A stretch of 64,000 nt of DNA. It comes from Pseudomonas sp. MYb185 (GTDB lineage: Bacteria > Pseudomonadota > Gammaproteobacteria > Pseudomonadales > Pseudomonadaceae). The stretch is from the NCBI RefSeq assembly GCF_002979975.1, contig NZ_PCQD01000006.1, positions 62,001-126,000 of the forward strand, given 5' to 3'. A model generated the notes under the pieces. It saw only the letters and a list, made by a program, of their open reading frames with translations, ran no database searches and was not told the origin of the DNA. Made by a program: the position numbers and the translations under genes. This document shows, piece by piece, positions 1 to 8,850 of this stretch; the stretch's first letter is position 1, and each line of letters begins with the position of its first letter.

Positions 1-392
1 CCTGGATCGCCGAGAACGGCATCAACGTCACCTTCGCCGCGCTGAACCGGGTAGAGAAACAGACCGAGGCATCGAAAACCGGCAACCTGACGCACAACCG
101 CTCGGAGTTGGCGAAGTTTCGCTACGTCAAGCTGGGCTATCGTCCCAGTCGCAAACATGCATTCGATGTTCATTGGGGAGTAACCAAGGACAGGAACAAG
201 GTGGGCGATGTGGGAACCGTGATAGGCGCGGGCTATGTCTGGAGTCCTACGCATATGTTCGATGCTTATGCGGGCGCCAAGGTCCATAGTTTCAAACGCA
301 AAAGCTGGGAAACCTTCAGTGGCAGAACCTCATATGATCTTGAATATGAAGATATTTCAGTGTTGACCACGGGTATCAGAGTGAAATTCTGA
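1..392 (+). CDS. Outer-membrane porin, C-terminal part (5' end outside window)
   Basis: The reading frame is open from the left edge (first full codon at base 3) to a TGA at 390-392, giving about 129 residues. The sequence alternates polar and hydrophobic residues as in beta strands and ends in a terminal phenylalanine (IRVKF), the usual outer-membrane insertion signal of barrel proteins. Stretches such as GAGYVWSPTHMFDAYAGA resemble the last strands of general Gram-negative porins. The N-terminus, signal peptide and substrate are not visible, so only the barrel class is supported. It is not obviously linked to the next gene, 237 bases downstream. Confidence 0.6.
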   Translation, partial: WIAENGINVTFAALNRVEKQTEASKTGNLTHNRSELAKFRYVKLGYRPSRKHAFDVHWGVTKDRNKVGDVGTVIGAGYVWSPTHMFDAYAGAKVHSFKRKSWETFSGRTSYDLEYEDISVLTTGIRVKF

Positions 393-449
393 CACAGGCA
401 ATAAGCTGTCCTCCCCCAAGTACCCACAAGAAGTTGGGGCCTTGGGGGG

Positions 450-474
450 CCACTCAGGTCACCAGCGTGAGTGG
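450..474 (+). terminator. Weak hairpin downstream of the porin
   Basis: The 7-nt arms CCACTCA (450-456) and TGAGTGG (468-474) flank an 11-nt loop about 60 bases after the porin stop. No T-run follows, so factor-independent termination is doubtful. The rest of 393-629 shows nothing else I can name. Confidence 0.25.
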
Positions 475-629
475 CAGGGCCTTTAGATAAAACGCCGAAT
501 GGCAGCCTCGCGTCATACCCAATACCACTTCTTGGGCCTAAGCTCTATCAGTCGGTCTTGATCACCCCTGCTGTTGCAGCTCATCACTACCCGATGAATG
601 ACACCGGATCCCATGAACAGGAGATGGCC

Positions 630-1256
630 ATGAGCACACCTTATATTCGCCTGGACAAGAACGATGCCGCCGTACTGCTGGTCGATCACCAGACCGGCCT
701 GCTGTCCCTGGTAAGAGACATCCACCCCGATACCTTCAAGAACAACGTATTGGCCTTGGCGGATCTGGCCAAGTACTTCGAACTGCCCACCATCCTCACC
801 ACCAGCTTCGAAGACGGTCCGAACGGCCCGTTGGTGCCCGAGCTCAAGGAACTCTTCCCGGATGCGCCCTATATCGCCCGCCCAGGCCAGATCAATGCCT
901 GGGACAACGAGGACTTTGTCGCGGCGGTAAAAGCGACCGGAAGGAAGCAGTTGATCATCGCGGGTGTGGTGACTGAAGTCTGCGTGGCCTTCCCCGCTCT
1001 TTCAGCCTTGGCCGAAGGTTTTGACGTATTCGTCGTGACTGATGCCTCCGGCACCTTCAACGAGCTGACACGCAACTCGGCGCTGGATCGCATGATCGCT
1101 GCCGGAGCCCAGCCGATGACCTGGTTCGGCGTCGCCTGCGAACTGCACCGCGATTGGCGCAATGATGTCGAGGGCCTGGGCACGCTGTTCTCCAACCATA
1201 TCCCGGACTATCGCAACCTGATCAACAGCTACAACACGCTGACGGGAGGCAAATGA
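630..1256 (+). CDS. ycaC: YcaC-type isochorismatase-fold hydrolase
   Basis: This 208-residue protein is a close match in length and sequence to the YcaC group of the isochorismatase (cysteine hydrolase) superfamily; its true substrate is not established in the family. The expected catalytic residues are present: Asp19 in LLVDHQ, Arg84 in ARPGQINAW and Cys118 in VVTEVCVAFP. I chose the ATG at 630 because ACAGGAG lies just upstream (617-623) and the protein then begins MSTPYIRLDKND as in homologues; the in-frame ATG at 624 is an alternative, and the open frame back to 471 is not homologous. It is cytosolic with no signal peptide. It appears monocistronic, since the next gene is on the opposite strand. 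Confidence 0.9.
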   Translation: MSTPYIRLDKNDAAVLLVDHQTGLLSLVRDIHPDTFKNNVLALADLAKYFELPTILTTSFEDGPNGPLVPELKELFPDAPYIARPGQINAWDNEDFVAAVKATGRKQLIIAGVVTEVCVAFPALSALAEGFDVFVVTDASGTFNELTRNSALDRMIAAGAQPMTWFGVACELHRDWRNDVEGLGTLFSNHIPDYRNLINSYNTLTGGK

Positions 1257-1371
1257 AAGATGCCGCACCCTGCTTTCTCCTGCCGACGTGGCATGCAATA
1301 GGTTCAATGCGCCGCTGATTCAGGCCGGATCAGACGCCGTGTTCTTCAGCCAACCACGTGCAGGGCGGACC

Positions 1372-2157
1372 TCATATAAAGATCGTGCCGCGCAAGTAGA
1401 GTGCCCCCTGCCCGCTGATGATGACTCGGTCATTGTCCAGGACTTCGCAATGCAACTGCCCCTTGCGCGCCCCGCCTTGCTCGGCAATCAGGTCGCTTTT
1501 GCCCAGGCGCTTGGCCCAGTATGTCGCCAGGGAGGTATGGGCCGAGCCGGTGACAGGGTCCTCGTTGACCCCAACCCGAGGGCCAAACCAGCGAGAGACG
1601 AAGTCGAAATGGCGACCCGGCGCGGTTACCGCGACACCGCGCACGTCGAACGCGGCTAATGCGACGAAGTCGGGGGCAAGCCCGGCGACGATGGCTTCAT
1701 CCTCGACCACGACCAGATAATCGTCGGTGCGATAAAGCGCATCGGCCCGCTCCAGGCCCAGGGCTTGCAGCAATCCAGGCGGAACAGCGACCAGTTCAGG
1801 GTGCTTGGACGGGAAGTCCATGGCCAGGCGCCCGTCCTTGCGGCTCACCCGCAACTCACCGCTGCGGGTGGAAAAACGCAACACGTCCCGCGCTTCGCCG
1901 AACTGCTCGAACAGTACCCATGCAGTTGCCAGAGTAGCGTGCCCGCAAAGGTCGACTTCCACCGTGGGGGTGAACCAGCGCAGCTCGAACACCTCGCCAT
2001 TGCGTACACAATAGGCCGTCTCGGACAGATTGTTCTCTGCTGCGATTCGTTGCAGCACCTCATCAGGCAGCCAGGCCTCCAGCGGACAGACCGCCGCAGG
2101 ATTGCCGCCGAAAATCTCGGAGGAAAAAGCATCCACCTGGAAAATATCGAGTTGCAT
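1372..2157 (-). CDS. PhzF-family isomerase-like protein
   Basis: The 261-residue product belongs to the PhzF/YddE family (diaminopimelate-epimerase fold), named after the phenazine isomerase. Visible family marks are the N-terminal MQLDIFQVDAFSS, the putative catalytic glutamate Glu46 in ENNLSETAY, DLCGHATLA near residues 69-77, and EDPVTGSAH in the C-terminal half. No other phenazine genes are nearby, so a phenazine role is unlikely; most chromosomal members have no known substrate. The ATG at 2157 follows a GAGGG ribosome site and fits the family start; the frame stays open 63 bases further up (see the gene-remnant entry at 2158-2220). Confidence 0.85.
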   Translation of the reverse strand: MQLDIFQVDAFSSEIFGGNPAAVCPLEAWLPDEVLQRIAAENNLSETAYCVRNGEVFELRWFTPTVEVDLCGHATLATAWVLFEQFGEARDVLRFSTRSGELRVSRKDGRLAMDFPSKHPELVAVPPGLLQALGLERADALYRTDDYLVVVEDEAIVAGLAPDFVALAAFDVRGVAVTAPGRHFDFVSRWFGPRVGVNEDPVTGSAHTSLATYWAKRLGKSDLIAEQGGARKGQLHCEVLDNDRVIISGQGALYLRGTIFI

Positions 2158-2220
2158 TCTCGCGCCCTCACGATCCCGTTCATACCGCCCCGCAAGCCTG
2201 AAAATTGTACCTGACCCCAA
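2158..2220 (-). pseudogene. Possible remnant of a GFA-gene 3' end fused in frame to phzF-like gene
   Basis: Translated in the frame of the downstream PhzF-like gene, this stretch reads FRLAGRYERDREGAR. That closely matches FPLARRYERDRDGTGR at the C-terminus of the GFA-domain protein encoded at 10605-11000, and the DNA also matches (GGCGGTATGA.CGGGATCG in both). It is best read as the tail of a former GFA-type gene, or a short duplicated segment, now serving as the leader of the PhzF-like gene. It is unlikely to be translated, because the ribosome site lies after it. Confidence 0.4.
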
Positions 2221-2235
2221 TCCCAGGTTGCCAGG

Positions 2236-3216
2236 TCAGCGCCGGAACGGAACCTCTGCTCTCTCCCGCACCAAGGAGGGAATCGCGCGGATATAGATCA
2301 GCTCACTGACCAACTCGACCAGTGTCTGCGTGATAACTGCGGCCGCTGCGAGCCCTCGGATTTCTTCGGGAAGGGCCAGTGCCAGGGGCAGAACCACCAA
2401 CGAGTTACGTGTCGCACTACTGAAGGCGACCGATCTCACCGTTGTCACAGGCAATCTGAAGGCGCGTGCAACCAGCATCCCTATCAACGGCGCCAGGAGC
2501 ATGAAGCTGATGTACACGGGAAAGACGGGCAATAGCTGCTCTATATCCCCCACCACAAACGCCACCTGCGACGCGATCACCACGACCAATACCGTGGCCA
2601 TGGCTGGGACAGGCACCCAACCCCAGGCGTGGTTCCATAGATTCACAACCCTGGATCCTTTGCCCCCCGCGGCGGTGAATACCGCCAACACCAGGGGTAA
2701 TACGATCAACAACAGAAAGGCCTCGACGAATGGACCAATGGAGATCACAACAGCTGAATCAGGACCCAGCATGAAAGCCAGGTATAGAGGCAATAACACA
2801 AGCTGCAGCAAAAGGAGTACCGGCGTGGCGACCAGTGTCAGCCTGGCGTCACCCTTTCCCAGGTGGGTGAACACCACGACATAATCGATACAGGGAGTAA
2901 GCAAGACCAGCAAGGCCCCCACCAGAATCGCCGGGTGATCGGAGAGCCCCCTGGTCAGTGCCCACACCAGCAAAGGGATGAGGACGAAATTCGCTATCAG
3001 AAGAGCAAGCATGAAGCGTTTGTTACTGAGCCCTTCTCGAAGCTCGAGAAACGGGATCTGCAGGAACATGGCGTACATGAGTACTGCAATGGCAGGAGTC
3101 ACGAGTACGCTCAATACCTGGGAGGCAGTGGGGAATGCAAGGCCTCCGATAGCCGCCAGGATGACGGCGGCGAAATAGATTGGAATCTGATTCTGTTCCA
3201 GTTGTTCTCTGTCCAC
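2236..3216 (-). CDS. Bile acid:sodium symporter / ACR3-like arsenite-type transporter
   Basis: A 326-residue integral membrane protein with about ten hydrophobic segments, of the BASS/ACR3 superfamily. Family marks are TPCIDYVVVFTHLGKGD, equivalent to the conserved Pro-Cys region of transmembrane helix 4, and FSSATRNSLVVLPLALALP in the C-terminal half. Pseudomonas proteins of this type are usually labelled arsenic resistance protein, but no arsR or arsC lies nearby, so the substrate is open. I prefer the GTG at 3216, which has AAGGG five bases upstream; the TTG at 3249 extends the frame by 11 residues without a ribosome site. It stands alone, tail 78 bases from the PhzF-like start. Confidence 0.75.
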   Translation of the reverse strand: MDREQLEQNQIPIYFAAVILAAIGGLAFPTASQVLSVLVTPAIAVLMYAMFLQIPFLELREGLSNKRFMLALLIANFVLIPLLVWALTRGLSDHPAILVGALLVLLTPCIDYVVVFTHLGKGDARLTLVATPVLLLLQLVLLPLYLAFMLGPDSAVVISIGPFVEAFLLLIVLPLVLAVFTAAGGKGSRVVNLWNHAWGWVPVPAMATVLVVVIASQVAFVVGDIEQLLPVFPVYISFMLLAPLIGMLVARAFRLPVTTVRSVAFSSATRNSLVVLPLALALPEEIRGLAAAAVITQTLVELVSELIYIRAIPSLVRERAEVPFRR

Positions 3217-3389
3217 ACTATGCCCTTGAGATACGTAAACATCTTTCAACCGAACAGGATATATCTCCAGCCGCTGATTTGGCTCTCCAAGGCGGCGGAT
3301 CGTACTCCGTCTGAATAGGCATTGTCGTCGCCTTTATTGTCAGTAATCAACACTGCCTTGAGCGGGATGTTATGCATATCGAGAGGAGC

Positions 3390-4259
3390 TCAGGGTGCGC
3401 CTGATTCAAGCCGGATAAGACGCCGCTCCTGCAAACTCACTGGTGGTTCGAAGACCTCGGCGTAATGCTTCCTGGCCAAACGCCGGATCAGCCCCGAGTC
3501 CCGCGCTGCCGGCATCACCTCGAGTAATAGCCGGTGCAGTTCGGGCTGGGCGGGTGAGACGTAGAGGATATGGTCCTGGTCGTAGACGAATACCAGGTTG
3601 CGCTCCACATCCAGCTCGGGATACTGCGCCCACTCCTGGCTCATTTCATGCGCGCCCCGGGGCAGGTAATCCACCTTGCGCGCCGGTGAGGCCACCATCC
3701 GGTAAAGGCGCCGCCAATCACCACTGATGGTTTCCACCGGCAGGCCATTGATTTCCCAGATTACCCGGTCGGCCCAGGCTTCCCCGATGGCCGCCACCCT
3801 GCCCGTTCTTCGGAAGTCCTCAAGGCTATATACCGCGTCATAGCGCGGCTGACTGCCCTTGTGGATGAAGAGAATTCGATGATTGACCAAGCTATCGGTC
3901 ATGCCAACCAACACCGGGAGAAACCGGCGATCACGCTCTGCCGTTTGCCCGAGGATCAGCGCGCTGATCTCACCCTGCTGCAACATTACCTCCAGGCGAG
4001 TCATGGGGATATCTCCCCGATCAGCCCTCACCTCCACTGCCACCTCATGCCCGCTGGTCTCCAGCGCGCTTTCCAGCAGCAGGCGAGCATACGCTACCGC
4101 CTCCGGCGTGCCTCCCAGCCGCAGCGGCAGTGGCGAACCCGCCTGCACGCTGACAGTGATCCCGAGTGTCAGCCAACACAGGGCGACCAGTATCAACTGC
4201 CCGCATGTCCGCGCCAGTGGCAGATCGCATTGATCTCTACACAACGTTGCTGTTGTCAT
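3390..4259 (-). CDS. Periplasmic solute-binding-like protein
   Basis: The product of about 289 residues begins with a basic stretch and a hydrophobic segment (LILVALCWLTLGITVSVQAGS) typical of a secretory signal peptide. The mature part reads like a type 2 periplasmic binding fold (LRLGGTPEAVAYARLLLESAL; later MSQEWAQYPELDVERN and LVFVYDQDHILYVSP). No permease or ATPase gene is adjacent, so it may be a sensory or orphan binding protein rather than a transporter component. The start is uncertain: the ATG at 4259 places the signal peptide well, while ATG 4289 or 4346 would lengthen the N-terminus. Neither has a strong ribosome site. No substrate is proposed. Confidence 0.6.
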   Translation of the reverse strand: MTTATLCRDQCDLPLARTCGQLILVALCWLTLGITVSVQAGSPLPLRLGGTPEAVAYARLLLESALETSGHEVAVEVRADRGDIPMTRLEVMLQQGEISALILGQTAERDRRFLPVLVGMTDSLVNHRILFIHKGSQPRYDAVYSLEDFRRTGRVAAIGEAWADRVIWEINGLPVETISGDWRRLYRMVASPARKVDYLPRGAHEMSQEWAQYPELDVERNLVFVYDQDHILYVSPAQPELHRLLLEVMPAARDSGLIRRLARKHYAEVFEPPVSLQERRLIRLESGAP

Positions 4260-4352
4260 GGGGACGATGATAAGTCGATTCAATATCATGTTGCCACTTA
4301 CGCACCTGGTCCCTCGGCACTTCGCTACAGACAACGCGACCTGCATGCCTGA

Positions 4353-4940
4353 TCACGGCTTAGGTAAATAACCTGGCAATCCTTCCATCCTCTTAACCCA
4401 CCGGACAACATGTGTGTAGGGCGTGAGATCCACACCACCTTCCGGCGCCAGCACGACATAGGGGTAGACGGCGCAGTCCGCAATAGTGGGGCGGCTCATC
4501 GCAAGCCAGTCGTTGCACTCCAGATGCTTGTCCAGCAGTGAGAGCACCACTGTTGACTTCGCCAGCGCTGCCGACTTGTCCAAGGGCTGGCCGAACTTCT
4601 TCACCAACCGCGCAGCACAGAGACTGTGCTCGATCTCATTGGCGGCGAAAGACAGCCATTGCACAATGTCAGCCTGGCCCTGAGCATGCGCTGGCCACCA
4701 GGCCAGACCGCCGTGGCTACCAGCGAGGTATACCAGGATGGCCTGCGAGTCGCGAACCACATGCGACCCGTCCTGCAGAACAGGTACTTGCCCCAAGGGA
4801 TTCAGATCTGACAACGGCGGCTTTTTATGTGCCCCGCTCACAAAATCCACCGCCATCACTTCAAGCGGGATGTTGGCCAGGGAAGCAAAAAGCCTCACCT
4901 TGTAGCAGTTACCGGATGCTTCCAGATCATAGAGTTTCAT
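4353..4940 (-). CDS. Glutathione S-transferase family protein
   Basis: A 195-residue cytosolic protein with an N-terminal thioredoxin-like domain (MKLYDLEASGNCYKVRLFASL, then the cis-proline motif GQVPVLQDG and RDSQAILVYLA) and an all-helical C-terminal domain containing the conserved PTIADCAVYPYV. It is the standard length for bacterial GSTs. The ATG overlaps the stop of the upstream VOC gene by four bases (ATGA), so the two are translationally coupled. Both are divergent from the LysR gene at 5479, which is therefore a plausible regulator. The substrate cannot be inferred; conjugation or isomerisation of an electrophile is the family norm. Confidence 0.88.
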   Translation of the reverse strand: MKLYDLEASGNCYKVRLFASLANIPLEVMAVDFVSGAHKKPPLSDLNPLGQVPVLQDGSHVVRDSQAILVYLAGSHGGLAWWPAHAQGQADIVQWLSFAANEIEHSLCAARLVKKFGQPLDKSAALAKSTVVLSLLDKHLECNDWLAMSRPTIADCAVYPYVVLAPEGGVDLTPYTHVVRWVKRMEGLPGYLPKP

Positions 4941-5365
4941 TCTGCACCTCCATTGATAAGCTGATTGAACTCGAGGACATTGCCGTCAGGGTCGCGAATG
5001 AACAGTGCGACTCTCCTGGGACCGATGGGATGCGGCCCCTGCGTGACAACTATCCCCTGCTCGCCGAGCCAGGCTTCAAGTGCCTGGAGATCATCGACAA
5101 CGAAGGCCGGATGCGTCACCCCCGGCAGCTTCACTGGCGCGTCCAGCAGGATGTTGTGAGCATGCGGTACGCGAGCACCGTTGAAGATCAGATTGATACG
5201 AACGCCGTCGGGACTCAGCATCTCGTTGGCTTCGTACAGCGGAAAATCGGCACTCTCGACGAACCCGAGTGCCTGGTAGAAAGACATCGCCCGGCTCTTG
5301 TCGCTGACACGAATGCCGATGTGGTCATATGCAAGAATGCGAGCGGGGCTTGGCTGCTGGCTCAT
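4937..5365 (-). CDS. VOC-family (glyoxalase/dioxygenase-fold) protein
   Basis: The 142-residue product has the paired beta-alpha-beta-beta-beta modules of the vicinal oxygen chelate superfamily: ILAYDHIGIRVSDKSRAMSFY at the start and a second module ending in RDPDGNVLEFNQLI. His15 or so in YDHIGI and the Glu in VLEFNQ are in positions that usually bind the metal. The ATG at 5365 follows GGAG. It leads a two-gene operon with the GST gene (ATGA overlap), suggesting a glutathione-dependent or detoxifying step, but the reaction is not identifiable. Confidence 0.85.
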   Translation of the reverse strand: MSQQPSPARILAYDHIGIRVSDKSRAMSFYQALGFVESADFPLYEANEMLSPDGVRINLIFNGARVPHAHNILLDAPVKLPGVTHPAFVVDDLQALEAWLGEQGIVVTQGPHPIGPRRVALFIRDPDGNVLEFNQLINGGAE

Positions 5366-5448
5366 ATAGTCGACTCCGGATGAGATCAGTCAGTGCAGTG
5401 TCAGACAAGGGGCACATTTCACCTATGCCGCGAACCTGACAATACTTA

Positions 5449-5461
5449 TGCGTTAAATGCA
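5449..5461. promoter_or_regulatory. Candidate LysR box in the VOC/LysR divergent promoter
   Basis: The sequence TGCGTTAAATGCA has the T-N11-A form with a short palindrome (TGC...GCA) preferred by LysR-type regulators. It lies 18 bases before the LysR start within the 113-base divergent gap, a position suited to autoregulation. Support is motif-level only. Confidence 0.35.
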
Positions 5462-5478
5462 CAAATCGGAAGGTAGCA

Positions 5479-6381
5479 ATGGACAGGCTCAAGGCAATGG
5501 CTAATTTCGTCCGGATCGTTGACAGCGGTAGCTTGAGTTCGGCGGCTGATGCGACAGGGCAATCGGTGGCATCGGTTGTACGCTCGCTGGCGGCTCTGGA
5601 ACGCCATCTTGGGGTTCGGTTGCTGAACCGCAGTACCCGGCGCATGGCCCTGACGGATGAAGGCGAAGAATACCTGGCCTGGAGCCGCCGTATGCTCGCA
5701 GACTTCGACGACATGGAGCAGCGACTGGAAGCGAAGGATGGCCTCGTACGAGGCCTGCTTCGCGTGACAGCACCCGTGGAGTTCGGGCACCGCTACCTCG
5801 CGCCGCTGGTGAACGAGTTCATCAAGGAAAACGGGGAAGTCAGGGTTGAGCTGAACCTGACTGACCAGGTGGTGCCCTTGCTGGATGAGCGCCTCGACCT
5901 TGCGCTCCGCCTCGGGCATCTTCCCGACTCGGCCATGGTGGCGAGACAGGTCGGTGCGACTCGGCTCATCACCTGCGCCAGCCCGGATTACCTTCGTGCC
6001 GCACCGGCTATCGACAGCCCCGCATCGTTGCGCGAGCACGCCTGCATAGCACTGTCCTCACAGGGGCGACACTGGTACTACCGACACCAAGGGAAGGTGT
6101 TGGCCGAAGAAATCGCTCCGAGGCTGGTGTGCAACCAAATCCGTGCCGCCAGCCAAGCCTGTGTGCAGGGCCTGGGCGTTACCCGGTTGATGCATTATCA
6201 GGTGGCAGATGAGCTGGCCGATGGTCGTCTGCTCAGGGTGCTCAAGAGTTTCGAGCCGACGGACCTGCCGGTCCAGCTGGTCTATCCGCATTCCCTGCGG
6301 CTCTCGCCACGGGTGAGAGCCTTTGTCGAATGGGCGGGTCCTCAGTTGGAAAGGCTTACGCCTGATCCCGAGGATGTCTAG
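5479..6381 (+). CDS. LysR-family transcriptional regulator
   Basis: A 300-residue regulator with the N-terminal winged helix (MDRLKAMANFVRIVDSGSLS, then VRSLAALERHLGVRLLNRST) and a type 2 periplasmic-binding-like effector domain from about residue 90. The start has AAGG six bases upstream. It diverges from the VOC-GST pair, the usual layout for a LysR protein that controls the neighbouring genes. The group resembles the CrgA/YafC-type branch (STRRMALTDEGEEYL). The effector is unknown. Confidence 0.92.
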   Translation: MDRLKAMANFVRIVDSGSLSSAADATGQSVASVVRSLAALERHLGVRLLNRSTRRMALTDEGEEYLAWSRRMLADFDDMEQRLEAKDGLVRGLLRVTAPVEFGHRYLAPLVNEFIKENGEVRVELNLTDQVVPLLDERLDLALRLGHLPDSAMVARQVGATRLITCASPDYLRAAPAIDSPASLREHACIALSSQGRHWYYRHQGKVLAEEIAPRLVCNQIRAASQACVQGLGVTRLMHYQVADELADGRLLRVLKSFEPTDLPVQLVYPHSLRLSPRVRAFVEWAGPQLERLTPDPEDV

Positions 6382-6423
6382 CCTGTAGTTCGCTCCTTCC
6401 GATTACCTGACTGTTTCAGGGTC

Positions 6424-6738
6424 TCATAGGGTCTTGGACAGTTTCTGTTCAGCCTCAACGTATACAGGTGTCTTACCCGCATCGGCATAGATCTCTTCAC
6501 CTTCCTCGACACGGATCACGTCTGTTCCCTTCACGTATGGCATGGCCTGTTCTGCTTCCTTGATAGCAGAGTGGATCAGACCTTGGGTAATGGTGGCTTC
6601 ATCCAGCCCGTATGCCTGCGCAAAAGCCTTGATTTTGACCAGATCATGCTTGTGCATCGTCAGGGTGTATTCAACCCATTCACTGGATTCCTGAGACTTG
6701 GACTCCCAGTTGTTGAGCATTTTCTCAAAGGTGTCCAT
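6424..6738 (-). CDS. Small acidic protein of unknown function (104 aa)
   Basis: I do not recognise this protein. It starts at an ATG with AGGAG eight bases upstream, a strong reason to believe it is translated. The sequence is hydrophilic and acidic overall, with a predicted helical N-terminal half (FEKMLNNWESKSQESSEWVE) and a segment HKHDLVKIKAFAQAYGLDEA that could form a short helix-turn-helix or ribbon-helix-helix-like unit, followed by a charged C-terminal stretch. There is no signal peptide or membrane segment. It converges on the LysR gene and is preceded by 223 bases without a recognisable gene. Confidence 0.6.
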   Translation of the reverse strand: MDTFEKMLNNWESKSQESSEWVEYTLTMHKHDLVKIKAFAQAYGLDEATITQGLIHSAIKEAEQAMPYVKGTDVIRVEEGEEIYADAGKTPVYVEAEQKLSKTL

Positions 6739-6961
6739 AGGGCTTCTCCTGAGTGACTAGACGTGTTCCTAAATTGAGACTGTCGCAATGGCCCATGGTT
6801 CGTTGAGATACCAACCTGTCGGCGCTGTACCTGACCGAGCTACAGGTCACCGAACAGAATGGCTGGTATCGCTGCTGGCATGGTTAGTCCTTTCCGTTAT
6901 TAGTTGGCCACTACACTTTGCGTGTATGACGCCTCAGCCAAACATCCAGGAAAAAGGGGGG

Positions 6962-8143
6962 CTATTCTCGCTCCACGCAAATGGCGACCCCCTGCCCCCC
7001 GCCGATACACAGGGTTGCCAAGCCCTTTTTTACGTCCCGGCGCCGCATTTCATGGAGCAGCGATACCAGCACGCGACACCCGGAGGCTCCAATTGGATGT
7101 CCCAGGGCAATGGCACCGCCGTTGACATTCACCTTGCTGTGATCCCAGCCGAGCTCCCGGCTGACCGCCAGTGCCTGCACGGCGAAAGCCTCGTTCGCTT
7201 CGATGAGATCCAGGTCAGAGACTGCCCACCCCGCCTTATCCAAGCTACGCCGGGTTGCAGTAACCGGCCCCATGCCCATGATTTCCGGCTCTACGCCTGA
7301 ACTGGCGTAGGATACGATCCGTGCCAGGACGGGCATGCCGAGCTTCTCGGCCTTGTCAGCACTCATCAGCAGCACGGCTGCAGCGCCATCATTGAGCGTG
7401 GAGGCATTGCCAGCAGTAACGCTACCGTCCTTGTCGAACGCTGGCCGCAGACGCGCCAGCGAGTCGATGGTCGTTTCTCTGCGCGGTTGCTCGTCAACCT
7501 CGAAGCGAAGCGCCTCGCCCTTGCGCTGGGGCAATATGACCGGTGTAATCTCTTCCTTGAACCTGCCCGCATCGATCGCTGCCACGGCTTTGGCCTGGGA
7601 TGCCACTGCCAGGGCATCCTGATCCTCGCGGCTGATACCAAATCGGTTGGCAAGGTTCTCCGCCGTCTGGCCCATATGGTAATCGTGGAATGCATCCCAT
7701 AGACCATCGATGATCATGGTATCCAACAGGCTGCCATGTCCCATCCGCAAACCGGTCCGCACCTTGGGCAGCGTATAGGGCGCCAGGCTCATATTTTCCT
7801 GTCCGCCGGCAATCACTACATCGGCGTCGCCGCAGGCAATCGCCTGCGCTGCCAGATGGACTGCCTTGAGCCCTGATCCGCACACCTTGTTGATGGTCAT
7901 CGCAGGTACCGTCACCGGCAAACCGGCATGGATGGCTGCCTGTCGGGCAGGGTTCTGGCCAGCCCCTGCGGTCAGTACCTGTCCAAGGATGACCTCATCC
8001 ACTGCATTGGGGGCCAGACCATTTCGCGCCAACAGGCTTCGGATGACCGTTTCACCGAGTCGATGGGCCGGGATACCGGCCAAAGCGCCCTGGAAGCTGC
8101 CGATCGCTGTGCGTGTCGCATCGACAATGACAACCTCCCGCAT
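6962..8143 (-). CDS. atoB: Acetyl-CoA acetyltransferase (thiolase)
   Basis: A 393-residue thiolase that cleaves acetoacetyl-CoA to two acetyl-CoA. It carries all hallmark residues: nucleophile Cys88 in [11 protein letters not shown], the histidine in [14 protein letters not shown] and the second active-site cysteine in CIGGGQG at the C-terminus. The start at 8143 has GAGAGGGG upstream and gives [15 protein letters not shown] as in homologues; the ATG at 8161 overlaps the preceding stop by four bases (ATGA) and could also be used. It is the last gene of the operon with the two CoA-transferase subunits, finishing the route from a 3-oxoacid to acetyl-CoA. Confidence 0.93.
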   Translation of the reverse strand: MREVVIVDATRTAIGSFQGALAGIPAHRLGETVIRSLLARNGLAPNAVDEVILGQVLTAGAGQNPARQAAIHAGLPVTVPAMTINKVCGSGLKAVHLAAQAIACGDADVVIAGGQENMSLAPYTLPKVRTGLRMGHGSLLDTMIIDGLWDAFHDYHMGQTAENLANRFGISREDQDALAVASQAKAVAAIDAGRFKEEITPVILPQRKGEALRFEVDEQPRRETTIDSLARLRPAFDKDGSVTAGNASTLNDGAAAVLLMSADKAEKLGMPVLARIVSYASSGVEPEIMGMGPVTATRRSLDKAGWAVSDLDLIEANEAFAVQALAVSRELGWDHSKVNVNGGAIALGHPIGASGCRVLVSLLHEMRRRDVKKGLATLCIGGGQGVAICVERE

Positions 8144-8157
8144 ACGATCCCCTCTCG

Positions 8158-8814
8158 TCATAACTGCATCTCCGGTACGTACTCCGGCACAATCAGGCGA
8201 CCCGCCGTTTTGCTGACAATTTCCTCCACACTGACGCCAGGAGCCCGCTCCTTCAGAACGAAGGCGCCCTCTGCGATCTCCAGGTAAGCCAGATCAGTCA
8301 GCACGCGCTTGATGCATCCGGCCCCGGTCAGCGGCAGGCTGCACCGCTCCAGCAGCTTGGATTCACCGTCCCTGGAGGCGTGGGTCATGGTGACAATGAT
8401 GTTTTCCGCTCCGGCAACCAGATCCATCGCCCCTCCCATACCCTTGACCAGCTTGCCTGGGACCATCCATGAAGCGATATTGCCATGCACATCCACTTCG
8501 AAGGCACCGAGCACGGTGAGGTCAATGTGCCCTCCCCGGATCATCGCGAAGGAGGCAGCGGAGTCAAAGATCGAGGCGCCAATGCGCGCGGTGACGGTCT
8601 GTTTCCCGGCATTGATCATGTCCGCATCCAGCTCGTCTTCCGTGGGGTATTGCCCCATTCCGAGTAGACCGTTCTCGGACTGCAGCATGACCTCCATGCC
8701 TTCCGGCACATAGTTCGCCACCAGAGTAGGGATACCAATCCCCAGATTCACGTAAAAACCATCCTGCAGTTCACGGGCAACACGTTGCGCCATCTGCTCA
8801 CGAGTCAGTGCCAT
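8158..8814 (-). CDS. dhcB: 3-oxoacid-type CoA-transferase subunit B (DhcB/AtoA-like)
   Basis: The 218-residue beta subunit of a family I CoA-transferase. The catalytic glutamate lies in [12 protein letters not shown], where the CoA thioester forms, and [10 protein letters not shown] is the glycine-rich region. An AGAGGA ribosome site precedes the ATG. It is followed by the thiolase gene with an ATGA overlap. The gene order (divergent LysR, subunit A, subunit B, thiolase) matches the dhcR-dhcA-dhcB-atoB cluster that Pseudomonas uses for dehydrocarnitine, which is why I use the dhc name; acetoacetate or another 3-oxoacid remains possible because the families are very similar. Confidence 0.85.
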   Translation of the reverse strand: MALTREQMAQRVARELQDGFYVNLGIGIPTLVANYVPEGMEVMLQSENGLLGMGQYPTEDELDADMINAGKQTVTARIGASIFDSAASFAMIRGGHIDLTVLGAFEVDVHGNIASWMVPGKLVKGMGGAMDLVAGAENIIVTMTHASRDGESKLLERCSLPLTGAGCIKRVLTDLAYLEIAEGAFVLKERAPGVSVEEIVSKTAGRLIVPEYVPEMQL

Positions 8815-8850
8815 GTCTATGTCCTCTTGTTTTTTGTCAGCAGCGCTGTA

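Noticed and set aside
6806-6886. Short open stretch reading DTNLSALYLTELQVTEQNGW and ending in TAG
   Set aside because: It looks protein-like but has no start, follows a stop codon directly and has no recognisable homologue; could be a gene remnant, not enough to annotate.
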